DNA of 64,000 nt, taken from the NCBI GenBank assembly GCA_903642225.1, contig CAHJWI010000016.1, forward strand, positions 1-64,000. Reading direction: 5' to 3'. The notes beneath the pieces were generated by a model. It was not told the DNA's origin and made no database searches. It worked only from the letters and a program-made list of their open reading frames with translations. The position numbers and the translations under genes were made by a program. Shown here one piece after another: positions 8,777 to 18,217 of the stretch (positions are counted from its first letter, which is position 1; each line of letters starts with the position of its first letter). The stretch is from Acidobacteriaceae bacterium (GTDB taxonomy: Bacteria > Acidobacteriota > Terriglobia > Terriglobales > Acidobacteriaceae).

Positions 8777-9699
8777 ACCGCCGCCATTGGCTGAAACTCG
8801 TCGCGTTGGCCAGCACTGGTGTCGCCGCAAGACGAAGCTTGACACAAACTAACGTGCCACATCTCCGCGTGCCGGCCGACCCACGCCACCGTATTGCCAT
8901 TGCGACCTATCCCTTCCGTGCCGTAATCACGGCCCCCGGCAATACTGATCGCATCGCTTCCAAGCCCGGCATATCGCTGGCGGAGTTTGCGGCGTACATC
9001 CGCACCACCTTCAACGTATTTGGAATTGAGCCGCTGCACTCCCACTTTTCCTCTACCGCGCCCGCAGACATCGCAAAGCTTCGTAGGGCCTTCGACGCCT
9101 CGAATGTACGCACCCTCAACATTGCTGTGGACGCGCCGGCCGACTTGTGCAGCCCAGACCCCGCCATCCGCGCAAAGGGCGTCGATGTTTACCGCATGTG
9201 GGTTGACATCGCCGTGCAGCTCGCTTCGCCCAGCATCCGCATCGGCAGCATTCCCCGCTGCACCGATTCTGCGAACCTCCTAGCTGTTGCGGACGCACTT
9301 CGTCCCGTTGTCGCCTACGCCGCCTCACGCAGCATCCTTGTCATGCTTGAGAATGATGACCCGCAGACCGGTAGCGCCACGCGCATCGCCGGCATCGTAC
9401 GCGGCGCCGCCTCACCATGGCTCCGTGGTTTGCCTGATTTCGGCAATGGCCTGATCGGTGGCGACGTGCATTTCAACGCCAAGTCCGTGCGTGAGATGTT
9501 TCAAGTTGCCGGTTCTATGGCCCACGTCAAGGAGGGCGAAACGATCCAGGGGAAAGACGTCCACATTTCCCTGCCTGAACTCTTCACCATCGCCAGACAG
9601 GCAGGCTATCGTGGCTTCTACTCAATGGAATCTGACTCGGGCGCGGACCCTGAACGCAATACCAAGTACCTTGTCGAACAAACGCTCGCTCTCATGTAA
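8773..9699 (+). CDS. Tat-type TIM-barrel sugar isomerase/epimerase-like protein
   Basis: 308 aa, overlapping the GMC gene by ATGA. The N-terminus NRRHWLKLVALASTG matches a twin-arginine signal, so the protein is likely periplasmic. The rest is an AP_endonuc_2/xylose-isomerase-like barrel, with IATYPFR early, an acidic LENDDPQ strand, LPDFGNGLIGGD and HVKEGETIQG, and a final ESDSGADP strand; the Asp, Glu and His residues at strand ends fit metal binding. In known 3-keto-glycoside pathways, members of this fold act as lyases or epimerases on the oxidised sugar. A location beside DUF1080 and the GMC complex supports such a role. The exact reaction is inferred. Confidence 0.82.
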   Translation: MNRRHWLKLVALASTGVAARRSLTQTNVPHLRVPADPRHRIAIATYPFRAVITAPGNTDRIASKPGISLAEFAAYIRTTFNVFGIEPLHSHFSSTAPADIAKLRRAFDASNVRTLNIAVDAPADLCSPDPAIRAKGVDVYRMWVDIAVQLASPSIRIGSIPRCTDSANLLAVADALRPVVAYAASRSILVMLENDDPQTGSATRIAGIVRGAASPWLRGLPDFGNGLIGGDVHFNAKSVREMFQVAGSMAHVKEGETIQGKDVHISLPELFTIARQAGYRGFYSMESDSGADPERNTKYLVEQTLALM

Positions 9700-9737
9700 G
9701 TCGCACCCTAAATCGTTTCTTCCCGGAGTACAGCAGC

Positions 9738-10841
9738 ATGCCCAGCACAGGCCCCGTAAAAGTAGGCATCATCGGCTCGCAGTTCCAAGCGGACATCCAT
9801 GCCGCCTCCATGCGGATGCTCCCAGAGCAGATCGACATCGTGGCCGTTGCATCACCCACACCGGGAAACGCCCGGGAGCTTGCAGACCGGTACAGCATTC
9901 CACACGCATTCACCGACTACATGGACATCGTTCGCCATCCAGAAATCGAAATGGTGACCATCACCACACCGAATTCTCTGCATGCTGAAATTGCCATCGC
10001 GCTTGCAAAGGCCGGCAAGCATGTCGTGGTTGAAAAACCGATGTGTGTCACGCTTGCTGAAGCCGATGCCATGATCGCAGCCTGCCGAGAACACGGCGTC
10101 CTGCTGATGTATGCCGAAGAGCTATTCTTTACGCCCAAATACGTGCAGGCGAAGAAGATGGCTGACAATGGTGCGTTCGGAAAAGTTCACCTCGTGAAGC
10201 AGAGCGAAAAGCACTTCGGCCCTCACAGTGACTGGTTCTGGGACGCGCAACGCTCAGGCGGTGGTGCACTGCTTGACCTCGGCTGCCATGGCATCGCCTT
10301 CGCCTACTGGTTCCTTGGCCGTCCCGCCATCACCAGCATTTATACGCAGCTGGGCACCTATGTGCACGGTGACAAGACCACCTGCGACGACGAGGCGCTT
10401 ACGATTCTTGAGTTCGAGGGAGGCAGCCTGGGACTGATTGAAAACAGCTGGGCACGCCGCGGAGGCATGGATGACCGTGTCGAGGTCTTCGGCGAAGGGG
10501 GCTTGACCCTCGCTAACCTCCATATGGGCAATGCGCTGCCCACGTACAGCGAGTATGGCTACGGATACGCCGTTGAAAAGGCGCCCACCACCACTGGCTG
10601 GACATGGCCCGTCTTTGAGGAACTCTGGAATTATGGATTTCCGCAGGAAATGGCGCACTTTGCACGCTGCGTTCGTGGCAAGGACCTTCCGCAAGCCACC
10701 GGAGAAGACGGCCGCATCGTTCTTGAAGCCATTTATGCCGGTTACGCCTCCGCCGGCCAGGGAAGAAAGATTCAGCTTCCCTACACACCTTCACCCAATG
10801 TTGTGCGCCCTATCGACGAGTGGCATACCCGCCGCTCCTAA
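9738..10841 (+). CDS. Gfo/Idh/MocA-family oxidoreductase
   Basis: 367 aa, cytoplasmic, start ATG 9738 after GGAG. The N-terminal Rossmann fold has VKVGIIGSQFQADIHA, with the family's EKPMCVTLAEAD motif carrying the catalytic lysine. The C-terminal half has the usual alpha/beta domain with GGALLDLGCHGIAF, whose His is the typical catalytic residue. It lacks an export signal, so it should act on sugar derivatives after uptake, most simply reducing a 3-keto sugar with NAD(P)H. It is the last gene of the rightward cluster, 38 bp after the TIM-barrel gene. A weak hairpin (10846-10860) follows the stop. Confidence 0.9.
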   Translation: MPSTGPVKVGIIGSQFQADIHAASMRMLPEQIDIVAVASPTPGNARELADRYSIPHAFTDYMDIVRHPEIEMVTITTPNSLHAEIAIALAKAGKHVVVEKPMCVTLAEADAMIAACREHGVLLMYAEELFFTPKYVQAKKMADNGAFGKVHLVKQSEKHFGPHSDWFWDAQRSGGGALLDLGCHGIAFAYWFLGRPAITSIYTQLGTYVHGDKTTCDDEALTILEFEGGSLGLIENSWARRGGMDDRVEVFGEGGLTLANLHMGNALPTYSEYGYGYAVEKAPTTTGWTWPVFEELWNYGFPQEMAHFARCVRGKDLPQATGEDGRIVLEAIYAGYASAGQGRKIQLPYTPSPNVVRPIDEWHTRRS

Positions 10842-11083
10842 CCCTTCTCGCAGCGCGAGATTGTCTAGCCTCACGTCAGCGCGACGACCACGCATCAAAA
10901 ATGAGATGTCTCAGAAGCGGCCTTCACGCGTGCACACTTCGTGCGAGCTTGGGATCAGCTATGTGCCGCCACCGATTGCCGAAGACGTGTCTTCGGCCTC
11001 GGTTTACACCGCTCTCGCAATGTGCGCATCGGCATCGGCGTTAGAGGGTAACGAGGCGGGGCTGTTAAATCACCACGCCAAAC

Positions 11084-11325
11084 TCTGGCGACGCACTTGG
11101 TGATGCAGCCTGGATGACCCTCCATGGAACGCAACGGCGACCTGATCATCATGGCAAGCTATGCACCTCTAGTGGCCAATGTCAGTCCCTGTGCCATGCA
11201 GTGGCACCCTCCCTGTTCAGACTTGCGGCTTCGTCCATACGGTTCCTCCGCTCACGATCGAAGTCATGGATCTGGCTTTCGAGTAGGTCTTCACAAAACT
11301 TCAGAACCGGGGTTATAAGCAGCTT
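11084..11325 (+). pseudogene. Relic of a GH51 alpha-L-arabinofuranosidase (C-terminal part)
   Basis: In one frame 11084 onward reads SGDALGDAAWMT, and after a one-base frame change at about 11120 it reads MERNGDLIIMASYAPL and ANVSPCAMQWHP. This succession is what GH51 enzymes show near the end of the catalytic barrel (LGDAAWMTG-ERNSD-MASYAPL-VN). The rest of the protein is absent on both sides and the reading frame closes at about 11319. It is therefore a decayed fragment, not a gene. The remainder of the 10842-11390 gap holds no gene; a small perfect-arm hairpin lies at 10979-10996. Confidence 0.7.
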
Positions 11326-11390
11326 TCCAGGATCAGTTCAACGTTTTCACGGCAAAAAGTCACGGGTACGTCTGTGATGCGCTACGATCG

Positions 11391-12941
11391 ATGCACTCTC
11401 ACATGCATTCATCGGTCCTGCACCTTCTCTTATTTGTGTTGGGCGGTACAGCCGTCGCGGGAGCACAGCCCGCTTCCGCGCGGCCATTCAAATTGGAGGA
11501 GACGACTCTTTCGGAGACGCAGCAAGCTATCCGATCGGGCCGGATTACCTGTCGCGCGCTGGTAGAACGTTATCTCGATCGCATTGCGGTGTACGACCAA
11601 AGCACGCACCTGAATACGGTGGTGCTGTTGAACCCAACGGCGATTGCTGATGCTGAGCGCTTGGACGCTGCATTTGCGCGCACGCGAGAGATGGGGCCGC
11701 TGCACTGCGCCGTGCTTGCCATCAAGGACAACTACGACACACGCGGCCTGCAAACAACCGGGGGTTCGGCTGCTCTGAAAGGTTTTGCGCCGACGACGGA
11801 CGCCTTTATGGTGGCGCGCCTGCGCTCAGCGGGTGCTGTGCTTCTCTTCAAGAGCAACATGGCTGAATGGGCCTTTTCTCCTGTCGTCACGGAGAGTTCC
11901 ATAGGCGGCTTGACACGCAATCCGTACGATCTGGCGCGGGTGCCCGCAGGTTCGAGCGGCGGCACGGCAGCGTCGGTCGCCGCGAACTTCGCGCTTGCAG
12001 GCCTCGGCACCGACACCGGGGATTCAATTCGCGGACCCGCATCGCACAACGGTTTGGTGGGCATTCGGCCGACCATGGGGCTGACCAGTCGAGACGGCAT
12101 CGTGCCGCTGAACCTGATGGCCGATGTGGGCGGACCGCTGGCGCGCACAGTTGCGGACTCGGCGGCGCTGCTGACCGTGCTTGCCGGTACTGACCCCGCC
12201 GACCCCGTGACCAGGCTTGCGGAAGGCCATACGCACGACTACACCCGCGACCTGAGACCAGACGGCTTGCGAGGTGTGCGTATCGGCATCTTGCGACGGT
12301 ACGTGAATACAGACACAACAGACCCTGAAGTAAGCGCTCTGACCGAGCAGGCGATCGCAGACTTAAAGACACAGGGTGCGGTGATTGTGGATCCGTTCGA
12401 TATCCCGCACTATGACGATCTTGTAAAGGACATTGGCTGCGGAAACTTTCAAGCGGACGTGGACCACTGGTTTCTTCAACATGCACCGGATGCACCGTTC
12501 CACTCCATTCGAGCGGTGTACGACGCTGGCCTGTACCTGCCCTATATCCAAAAGGACCTGGAGGAATCGTTGAAGCCGTCGACCGAAACGTGCCAGGACA
12601 CGTGGCACGATCCAAAGTCGGTTGCGTTTCGAAAGGCTGTGCTGGACTCCATGGACGCCCAGCATCTGGACGCGATCATCTATCCCACCTGGGCAAATGC
12701 ACCGCGGCTCATAGGAGATCTGAAATCTCCCGATGGCGACAACAACCAGGTGCTCTCGCCCATGACCGGCCTGCCCGCGATTACGGTGCCTATGGGATGG
12801 ACGCATGGAAACCTGCCTGCTGGACTGCAGTTGCTGGGCCGCGCCTTCGCCGAAGGAGACCTCTTGCGCTTTGCATACGCCTACGAGCAGGCGACGCACC
12901 ATCGCCATGCGCCTGCTGCTTTTCCCGCGCTGGGAAAATAA
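11391..12941 (+). CDS. Secreted amidase (amidase-signature family)
   Basis: 516 aa. A signal peptide covers about the first 25 residues (LHLLLFVLGGTAVAGAQ). The amidase-signature fold is complete with the Ser-Ser-Lys triad: Lys112 in AIKDN, cis-Ser188 in AGSSGGTA, and nucleophile Ser212 in GTDTGDSIRGP. Family members hydrolyse carboxamides, and some act on peptide amides or on amidated aromatic compounds; the substrate here is unknown. Export distinguishes it from GatA, which is cytoplasmic and part of GatCAB. ATG at 11391 is used, with a possible alternative at 11403; neither has a strong ribosome site. A broken paralogue lies at 14325-14650. Confidence 0.9.
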   Translation: MHSHMHSSVLHLLLFVLGGTAVAGAQPASARPFKLEETTLSETQQAIRSGRITCRALVERYLDRIAVYDQSTHLNTVVLLNPTAIADAERLDAAFARTREMGPLHCAVLAIKDNYDTRGLQTTGGSAALKGFAPTTDAFMVARLRSAGAVLLFKSNMAEWAFSPVVTESSIGGLTRNPYDLARVPAGSSGGTAASVAANFALAGLGTDTGDSIRGPASHNGLVGIRPTMGLTSRDGIVPLNLMADVGGPLARTVADSAALLTVLAGTDPADPVTRLAEGHTHDYTRDLRPDGLRGVRIGILRRYVNTDTTDPEVSALTEQAIADLKTQGAVIVDPFDIPHYDDLVKDIGCGNFQADVDHWFLQHAPDAPFHSIRAVYDAGLYLPYIQKDLEESLKPSTETCQDTWHDPKSVAFRKAVLDSMDAQHLDAIIYPTWANAPRLIGDLKSPDGDNNQVLSPMTGLPAITVPMGWTHGNLPAGLQLLGRAFAEGDLLRFAYAYEQATHHRHAPAAFPALGK

Positions 12942-12984
12942 CCTTGCCACATGACAGCGCTGTACCATCACGCGCAGGAGTCGC

Positions 12985-14136
12985 ATGAAAGCTGCACTTA
13001 TTGTTTTACTGGCGGTATGCAGCACGCTGCCGGCGCAGGTTCTCAAACCCTCGCTCGCGCCGGAGCGGCACGAGTACGTGCTGCACAACTTCCACACAGA
13101 GTCCGGCGCGGTGTTGCCGAAGGCGAAGTTGGTGTACGGCACTTACGGCCACCTGAACGCAAACGGCGACAATGCTGTGCTGCTGCCTTCGCACTACATG
13201 GCCACGCTGACCGGGTATGAGTGGCTGATGAAGACGCCAGAGTATCCCGCTGGTGCGCTGGACCCGGACAGATTGTTCCTGGTTACGTCTGAACTATTTG
13301 GGAACGGCCGCAGTTCCTCTCCTTCCAACACGCCGGAGCCGTTCCACGGGCCGCGGTTCCCGGTAATGACGATCCGCGACAATGTGAATGCAGTGCATCA
13401 GATGCTTACGGAAGAACTGCACGTGCGCCATCTCAAAGCGGTTATCGGGTTTTCCATGGGAGCGCAGCAAGCGTTTCAATGGGCTGTCAGCTACCCGGGA
13501 TATATGGACCGGATTGTGGCAACTAGCGGCACAGCGAAGACCTTCGGCCATGGCATCGTTCGACTGGAAGGGCAGATCGCCGCGATCGCTGCTGATCAAA
13601 CATTCGCCGCCGGGAACTACAAGACGCCTCCACTTAAAGGGCTTGAGGCGTTCAACCTGGTGTGGACCGGTTGGCTCTTCTCGCAGGAGTGGTGGCGGCA
13701 GGAGCTTTGGCGGCAGGATTCCAAGCCGGGCACGACGCTATCGGCATACATTGAGGAAATGCGCCACAGCTTTATTGAAGGCGCGGATGCCAACGATCTG
13801 ATCCTGCAAATGAGGACATGGGAACAGAATGACGTTGGAAGCACGCCGGCGTCTGCACCCAAGTCGGACGCAGCCGACGCACACCCCACTTATGCGGGTA
13901 ACGAGCGTGCAGCACTCGCCTCGATCCGCGTGCCGGTGCTGTACATGCCGTCCGCCACAGACCTGTACTTCCCTGTGATGGATGCCCGCTTTGAAGCACA
14001 ATCCATTCCGCACGTGACACTACTACCCATACCTTCCCTGTGGGGACATCCGGCAGGTGCGGGTGCAAGCCCTGCCGACAAGGAATTTCTGAATACGAAG
14101 ATTTCTGCGTTTCTATCCGGCACGCCCTTGTCCTGA
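12985..14136 (+). CDS. Secreted alpha/beta hydrolase of the MetX (homoserine acetyltransferase) family
   Basis: 383 aa. ATG 12985 follows CAGGAG. The first 18 residues (MKAALIVLLAVCSTLPAQ) form a signal peptide. The body is an alpha/beta hydrolase with the nucleophile elbow GFSMGAQ and a C-terminal His in LPIPSLWGHPAGAG. It resembles MetX and related esterases in MTIRDNVNAVHQ and in FHTESGAVLPKAKLVYGTYG. True MetX enzymes are cytoplasmic, so the signal peptide suggests a periplasmic esterase or acyltransferase and not methionine synthesis. It starts 43 bp after the amidase and may be co-transcribed. Confidence 0.85.
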   Translation: MKAALIVLLAVCSTLPAQVLKPSLAPERHEYVLHNFHTESGAVLPKAKLVYGTYGHLNANGDNAVLLPSHYMATLTGYEWLMKTPEYPAGALDPDRLFLVTSELFGNGRSSSPSNTPEPFHGPRFPVMTIRDNVNAVHQMLTEELHVRHLKAVIGFSMGAQQAFQWAVSYPGYMDRIVATSGTAKTFGHGIVRLEGQIAAIAADQTFAAGNYKTPPLKGLEAFNLVWTGWLFSQEWWRQELWRQDSKPGTTLSAYIEEMRHSFIEGADANDLILQMRTWEQNDVGSTPASAPKSDAADAHPTYAGNERAALASIRVPVLYMPSATDLYFPVMDARFEAQSIPHVTLLPIPSLWGHPAGAGASPADKEFLNTKISAFLSGTPLS

Positions 14137-14324
14137 AACCGAAATCAGCACTGAAAAAGGCTTTCCTGGACCCAAACATTGCTCGCAAGTGTAGCCATCC
14201 CATTCTGCTGCTGAGAGGCACTGCGACGGCACAGGATGTTCCCTGCCCTCGCCTTTTCCATTCCATTACCGACGAAAGTTCCCGCGCTGCCATCTAGGGA
14301 GCAGGCGCAATGGATCACGACGTG

Positions 14325-14650
14325 ATGGAGATTTCGACTCCACAGTTGCAGGTGCTTTCGTGCAGCAAAAGTACACCGTGGAGCAGGTGACGCGATGGTA
14401 CCTTGAGCGCATTTCGCGCGACAACGGGGCTTACCGTCTGTGCAAACAGTGGACGTGAATGGGGCTCTCCAGGCGGCGCGAATAGAGGATGCGGAGTGCC
14501 GCGAAATTCGTGGAGCATTGTGGGTCGTACCAATAGTCATCATGACCAACGCCGCAGTGAAAGGTCTGCCGGATACAGATGGATGGCAAGGCTTCACGTT
14601 CACGGGCATGTGTTTATGACTCCCGAAGATGCCATGCGATCCGCCGGAAG
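14325..14650 (+). pseudogene. Frameshifted amidase relic
   Basis: Fragments of an amidase-signature N-terminus appear in order across three frames: MEISTPQLQVL, then QQKYTVEQVTRWYLERISRD, then SVQTVDVNGALQAARIEDAE, then LWVVPIVIMTNAAVKG and PDTDGWQGFT. At least three frame changes separate them. The position of the catalytic lysine (normally PIVIKxN) is Met here. The Ser-rich GSSGG and nucleophile regions are missing. It therefore cannot make a working enzyme. The intact amidase at 11391 belongs to the same superfamily but is too different to be a recent duplicate. The other bases of the 14137-14797 gap show nothing coding. Confidence 0.75.
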
Positions 14651-14797
14651 AGCGCACATCGGACGCATGCCAGTGCGCCCGAATGCCGTCGAACGGTTCG
14701 TGTTACTGGCGCAAATTCGGCACGTTCGTCATGCCGAGAATGACGCACCGGCATCGCGCAGCTTGGTCACCACCATCGTCTTGAACCAGCCACAGTC

Positions 14798-17700
14798 TCA
14801 GTACTTGAAGCTCTTGTCCGGGTATGCGGGATGCGACGGGACAATCCTTGGGTCCGTCGCAATCTCTTTCTTCAGTTCTGCCAGTGCCGCAGTCAATTGC
14901 GCATCGTCGCCTGCAAACGAAGCATGTGGCAAGTTGTCAACCTCTTGGTCCGGGTTGACGCCGTGGCCCTCGATCAGCCACTTACCATCCGCATACACGC
15001 CTGTCTCGGCGGCACTCGCAACACCATTGTCGGCCTGCGCGGTGTCGCCGAAGCTTAGCCAGATCTCGCCACCCCATGTGCGCATGCCAATCACCTTGCC
15101 CAGCTTCAGCCGCTTAAAACCTTCGGCAAACGCCTCGCCATCGCTCGCGGTTTCTTGGTCGCATAACACGACTATGTGTCCACGGAACGCGTATTGCATG
15201 TTCCACGATGGTCGCCCGACCCGGGGCTGGAAATACATCCAATCCTTGCGCAAAAGGTCGGTCAGCACCCAACTGTCGATGTTTCCTCCATTGTTGTGAC
15301 GTACATCGATAATCAAGCCCTGGCGGTCGAACACAGGATAGAACTCACGCGTCCACTGGTTGATGTCGCCCGATCCCATGGCTCGCAGGTGCACGTACCC
15401 AATTGCACCATTGCTCCCGGTCTCTACCGCCTTGCGATTCCGCAATTCCCACTCCGCGTAGCGAAGGTCAACGTCCGCGTGAGCACTAACCGGTTTCACC
15501 AGAACAGGACGAGGCTTGCCGTCTTGGCCTTTCACCTGCAGCAAAACCTGCGTCTCTGCCTTACCACGCAGCAGTGCTCCCTCGTCCGTTACGTCCAGCG
15601 TATGCACGCCATCTATCTCAGTGATCGTCTCACCTTCGTGAAGGGTCGATTCAGGCCGTGCGAGCGGCGGTGCCGTATTTGGGAGATCCGGGTCGTAGTC
15701 ATACACATGCGTCACCGTGTACCCACCCTTCGTCTCATCCCGTTTTAAATCTGCGCCCAGTGTGGCGAGGTCGATCTTCTGCGCCGGCTTACGCGTGTCC
15801 CCTCCCTCTACAAAGGTGTGCAGGGCAGACAGTTCACTTACCATCTGCGCGATCACCTCGTTCAGCTCGTCACGGTCAGCCACACGGTCCACCAGCGGAA
15901 GATACTGCTCACGCATAGCCACCCAGTTCACCCCATGCATATTGCGATCGTAGAAGTAGTCCCTCTCCAGCCGCCATGCATCCAGAAAAAGTCCGCGATA
16001 TTCTTCGCGTGGCGTCGTCGTAAAGCTCCAATGTGAAAAGTCGAGCTTCGCTTTGCCCATAGTCTTCGGGTCGTTCAGTCCTGCGCCCTTAACGTCGGAA
16101 TCGACTATGAAATATTCGTCTCCCTTGCCCAGCAGAATCTTCTTGCGATCGGCTGATACTTCGTACCCTTTAACCTCTGCAAGCAGCGTGTCCGGCTCGT
16201 CACCCTTGTTTGCGATGTCGAAACACTGCACAGACTGCTTAGGCTGCGCATCATCCGACCCGCTCAGCCAACATAGCCGCTTTTCCGTAACCTGCAATGA
16301 TGAGTAGTTTCCTGCCGGCGCAGGCACCTCGTTAATGCGTGCCGCGATACCGGTGAAGCTAATCTTCACCTCGGGGATTGCGTTGGCCTTGTCGTCCTTC
16401 TTGTCTTTCTCATGGGCCTTCGCATCGGCGTTTTCGCCCTTGCCGTCCTTCTTGCCTGCGCTCTTTACCGCGTTCGCTTCCACCTTGCTCGTGGTCTTGT
16501 CATCGCCTGCTTTCTTGTCATCGGCCTTGTCCTTATCTGTTTCGGGGTGTAATTCATCCGGAGGCAGAAACGGTGACCGCAGGTCGGGTACCAGGGCCAT
16601 CTCGTAGACCTTTACCGTTTTGTTGAAGTGCGGTTTAGGCTCGCGGGACCCCCATGGTGAATTTTGTGACGTCTGTAGCGAGCGGTTCGACAAGAAGTAG
16701 AGCCATTTCCCATCTGGGCTCCATATCGGGTTGAAGCTGTCGTAACGGTCGGTGGTCAGCTTTTCAACCTTGCCGCTGGCGCTTTCCAGCACTTTTATTT
16801 GAGCGAATTGATTGTCGGCGGTGTCCGTGAAGGCGAGCCACTTGCTATCCGGCGACCAACTGAGGTCCGTAAGGTCACCCTTCATGCTTTGCAGCACCCG
16901 TCTCTCCTGTTTGGTTAACGTATCCAGCAACCACAACTCCTGGTCCTTGCTTGTGTGCGCGAGCCATTTACCATCGGGCGACACAATTCCGTCCCACCGC
17001 AGTACCGTCGCACCTCTTGTCCATTGCTCCGGCTTGTCCTCGCCCGTCGCTGGATACTTCCAGAATTCCGTCTCTCCCGTCGCAGTCGACAACGTCAACA
17101 CACCCTTGCCGTCCGGCAGGTACCGTGCGCTGCGAAAGCGCACAGCGGACTCGCCTGCAATCTTGGCTATGCGTCCTGGCTTGGCCGGAACACTAAACAC
17201 CTCACCGCGTGCTGTAAAGAGGGCCCGACTGCCATCAGGCGACAGGTGCACATCCGTGACATAGTCTGCAGGCTTCTGCACCCAATGTTCGCGCAACTGG
17301 TCAAAGTCGCTCTGCAGCGTAACGGGAATCTTCTGTTCAACGCCGGTGACCGCATCCAATTGCCAAAGCTCGCCCGCAGAGGTATAGACCACACGGTCTC
17401 CATCGGCAGCCAATCCCTCCACGTCAAAGGTTTTCTGATGCGACACTTGCTTCGTTCCCTTGCCGTCACGGCCCGTCGTCCACACGTTCATCACGCCGGA
17501 CCGATCACTCACAAAGAGCAGTCTTCCGCCGGCCATTACCGGCGTGCGCGAGGTACCGGGGTAATCCGCCGTGATTGGCACGGCTTCGCCCGCGCCGCCG
17601 TCGTAGCGCCACAGGCTCTGGATGAGACCACCCTGATACCGCTTTGTATGACTACCCTGGAAGTCGAGTCGAGTGAAAAACAACGTTGTGCCGTCCGTGC

Positions 17701-18217
17701 CGTACACCGCCTCGGATCCCTGCGCTAGTGGCACGCGTTCACGGTTACCCTTGGCATCTACCAAAACCAGCGACGACGATCGCCATGGAGTATATCGACC
17801 CGTGCTTAGTAACAAGCGGCCATCCGGGTGCCAGGCCGCGATCCCACTACCGCCATCCCACGTACGTCGCTGCGGCAGCCCCCCTGCCAGAGGCATCGTG
17901 TATACCTCCGACGGTCCCTCGTAGCTGCCCTGAAATGCGACCGTACTTCCATCAGGCGAGATAACCGACCCGCGCTCCGATCCTGGAGCACTTGTCAGCC
18001 TATGCGCCATCCCACCGGTCAGCGGCACCGTCCACAAGTCGCCCTCCGCCGTAAACACAACAACATCGCCATGAACAGCAGGGTCGCGATAATACCCAAC
18101 CCGCCTTGCCGCGGGACTGGCGGACTGTGCCCATGCTGGAGCACCAGTACCTGCCATCATCACAACGAAAGACACTAAAAGAAGATAACGGCGAGATGTT
18201 GCAGCGAAAGCAGACAT
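14798..18217 (-). CDS. Tricorn-like S41 protease, secreted
   Basis: 1139 aa from ATG 18217, preceded by GGAG, which gives a signal peptide ending near AWAQSASP. The N-terminal half is a TolB/WD40-type beta-propeller region with repeats such as ISPDGSTVAF, LSPDGSRALF, WSPDSKWLAF and WSPDGKWLYF. A lysine/aspartate-rich linker of about 60 residues (about 550-612) splits the second propeller from the rest. A PDZ domain and an S41 catalytic domain follow, with VRHNNGGN and the nucleophile Ser1025 in ETASDGEAF. Archaeal tricorn works downstream of the proteasome in the cytosol. This protein carries a signal peptide and so should act in the periplasm on peptides. Transcribed alone. Confidence 0.9.
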   Translation of the reverse strand: MSAFAATSRRYLLLVSFVVMMAGTGAPAWAQSASPAARRVGYYRDPAVHGDVVVFTAEGDLWTVPLTGGMAHRLTSAPGSERGSVISPDGSTVAFQGSYEGPSEVYTMPLAGGLPQRRTWDGGSGIAAWHPDGRLLLSTGRYTPWRSSSLVLVDAKGNRERVPLAQGSEAVYGTDGTTLFFTRLDFQGSHTKRYQGGLIQSLWRYDGGAGEAVPITADYPGTSRTPVMAGGRLLFVSDRSGVMNVWTTGRDGKGTKQVSHQKTFDVEGLAADGDRVVYTSAGELWQLDAVTGVEQKIPVTLQSDFDQLREHWVQKPADYVTDVHLSPDGSRALFTARGEVFSVPAKPGRIAKIAGESAVRFRSARYLPDGKGVLTLSTATGETEFWKYPATGEDKPEQWTRGATVLRWDGIVSPDGKWLAHTSKDQELWLLDTLTKQERRVLQSMKGDLTDLSWSPDSKWLAFTDTADNQFAQIKVLESASGKVEKLTTDRYDSFNPIWSPDGKWLYFLSNRSLQTSQNSPWGSREPKPHFNKTVKVYEMALVPDLRSPFLPPDELHPETDKDKADDKKAGDDKTTSKVEANAVKSAGKKDGKGENADAKAHEKDKKDDKANAIPEVKISFTGIAARINEVPAPAGNYSSLQVTEKRLCWLSGSDDAQPKQSVQCFDIANKGDEPDTLLAEVKGYEVSADRKKILLGKGDEYFIVDSDVKGAGLNDPKTMGKAKLDFSHWSFTTTPREEYRGLFLDAWRLERDYFYDRNMHGVNWVAMREQYLPLVDRVADRDELNEVIAQMVSELSALHTFVEGGDTRKPAQKIDLATLGADLKRDETKGGYTVTHVYDYDPDLPNTAPPLARPESTLHEGETITEIDGVHTLDVTDEGALLRGKAETQVLLQVKGQDGKPRPVLVKPVSAHADVDLRYAEWELRNRKAVETGSNGAIGYVHLRAMGSGDINQWTREFYPVFDRQGLIIDVRHNNGGNIDSWVLTDLLRKDWMYFQPRVGRPSWNMQYAFRGHIVVLCDQETASDGEAFAEGFKRLKLGKVIGMRTWGGEIWLSFGDTAQADNGVASAAETGVYADGKWLIEGHGVNPDQEVDNLPHASFAGDDAQLTAALAELKKEIATDPRIVPSHPAYPDKSFKY

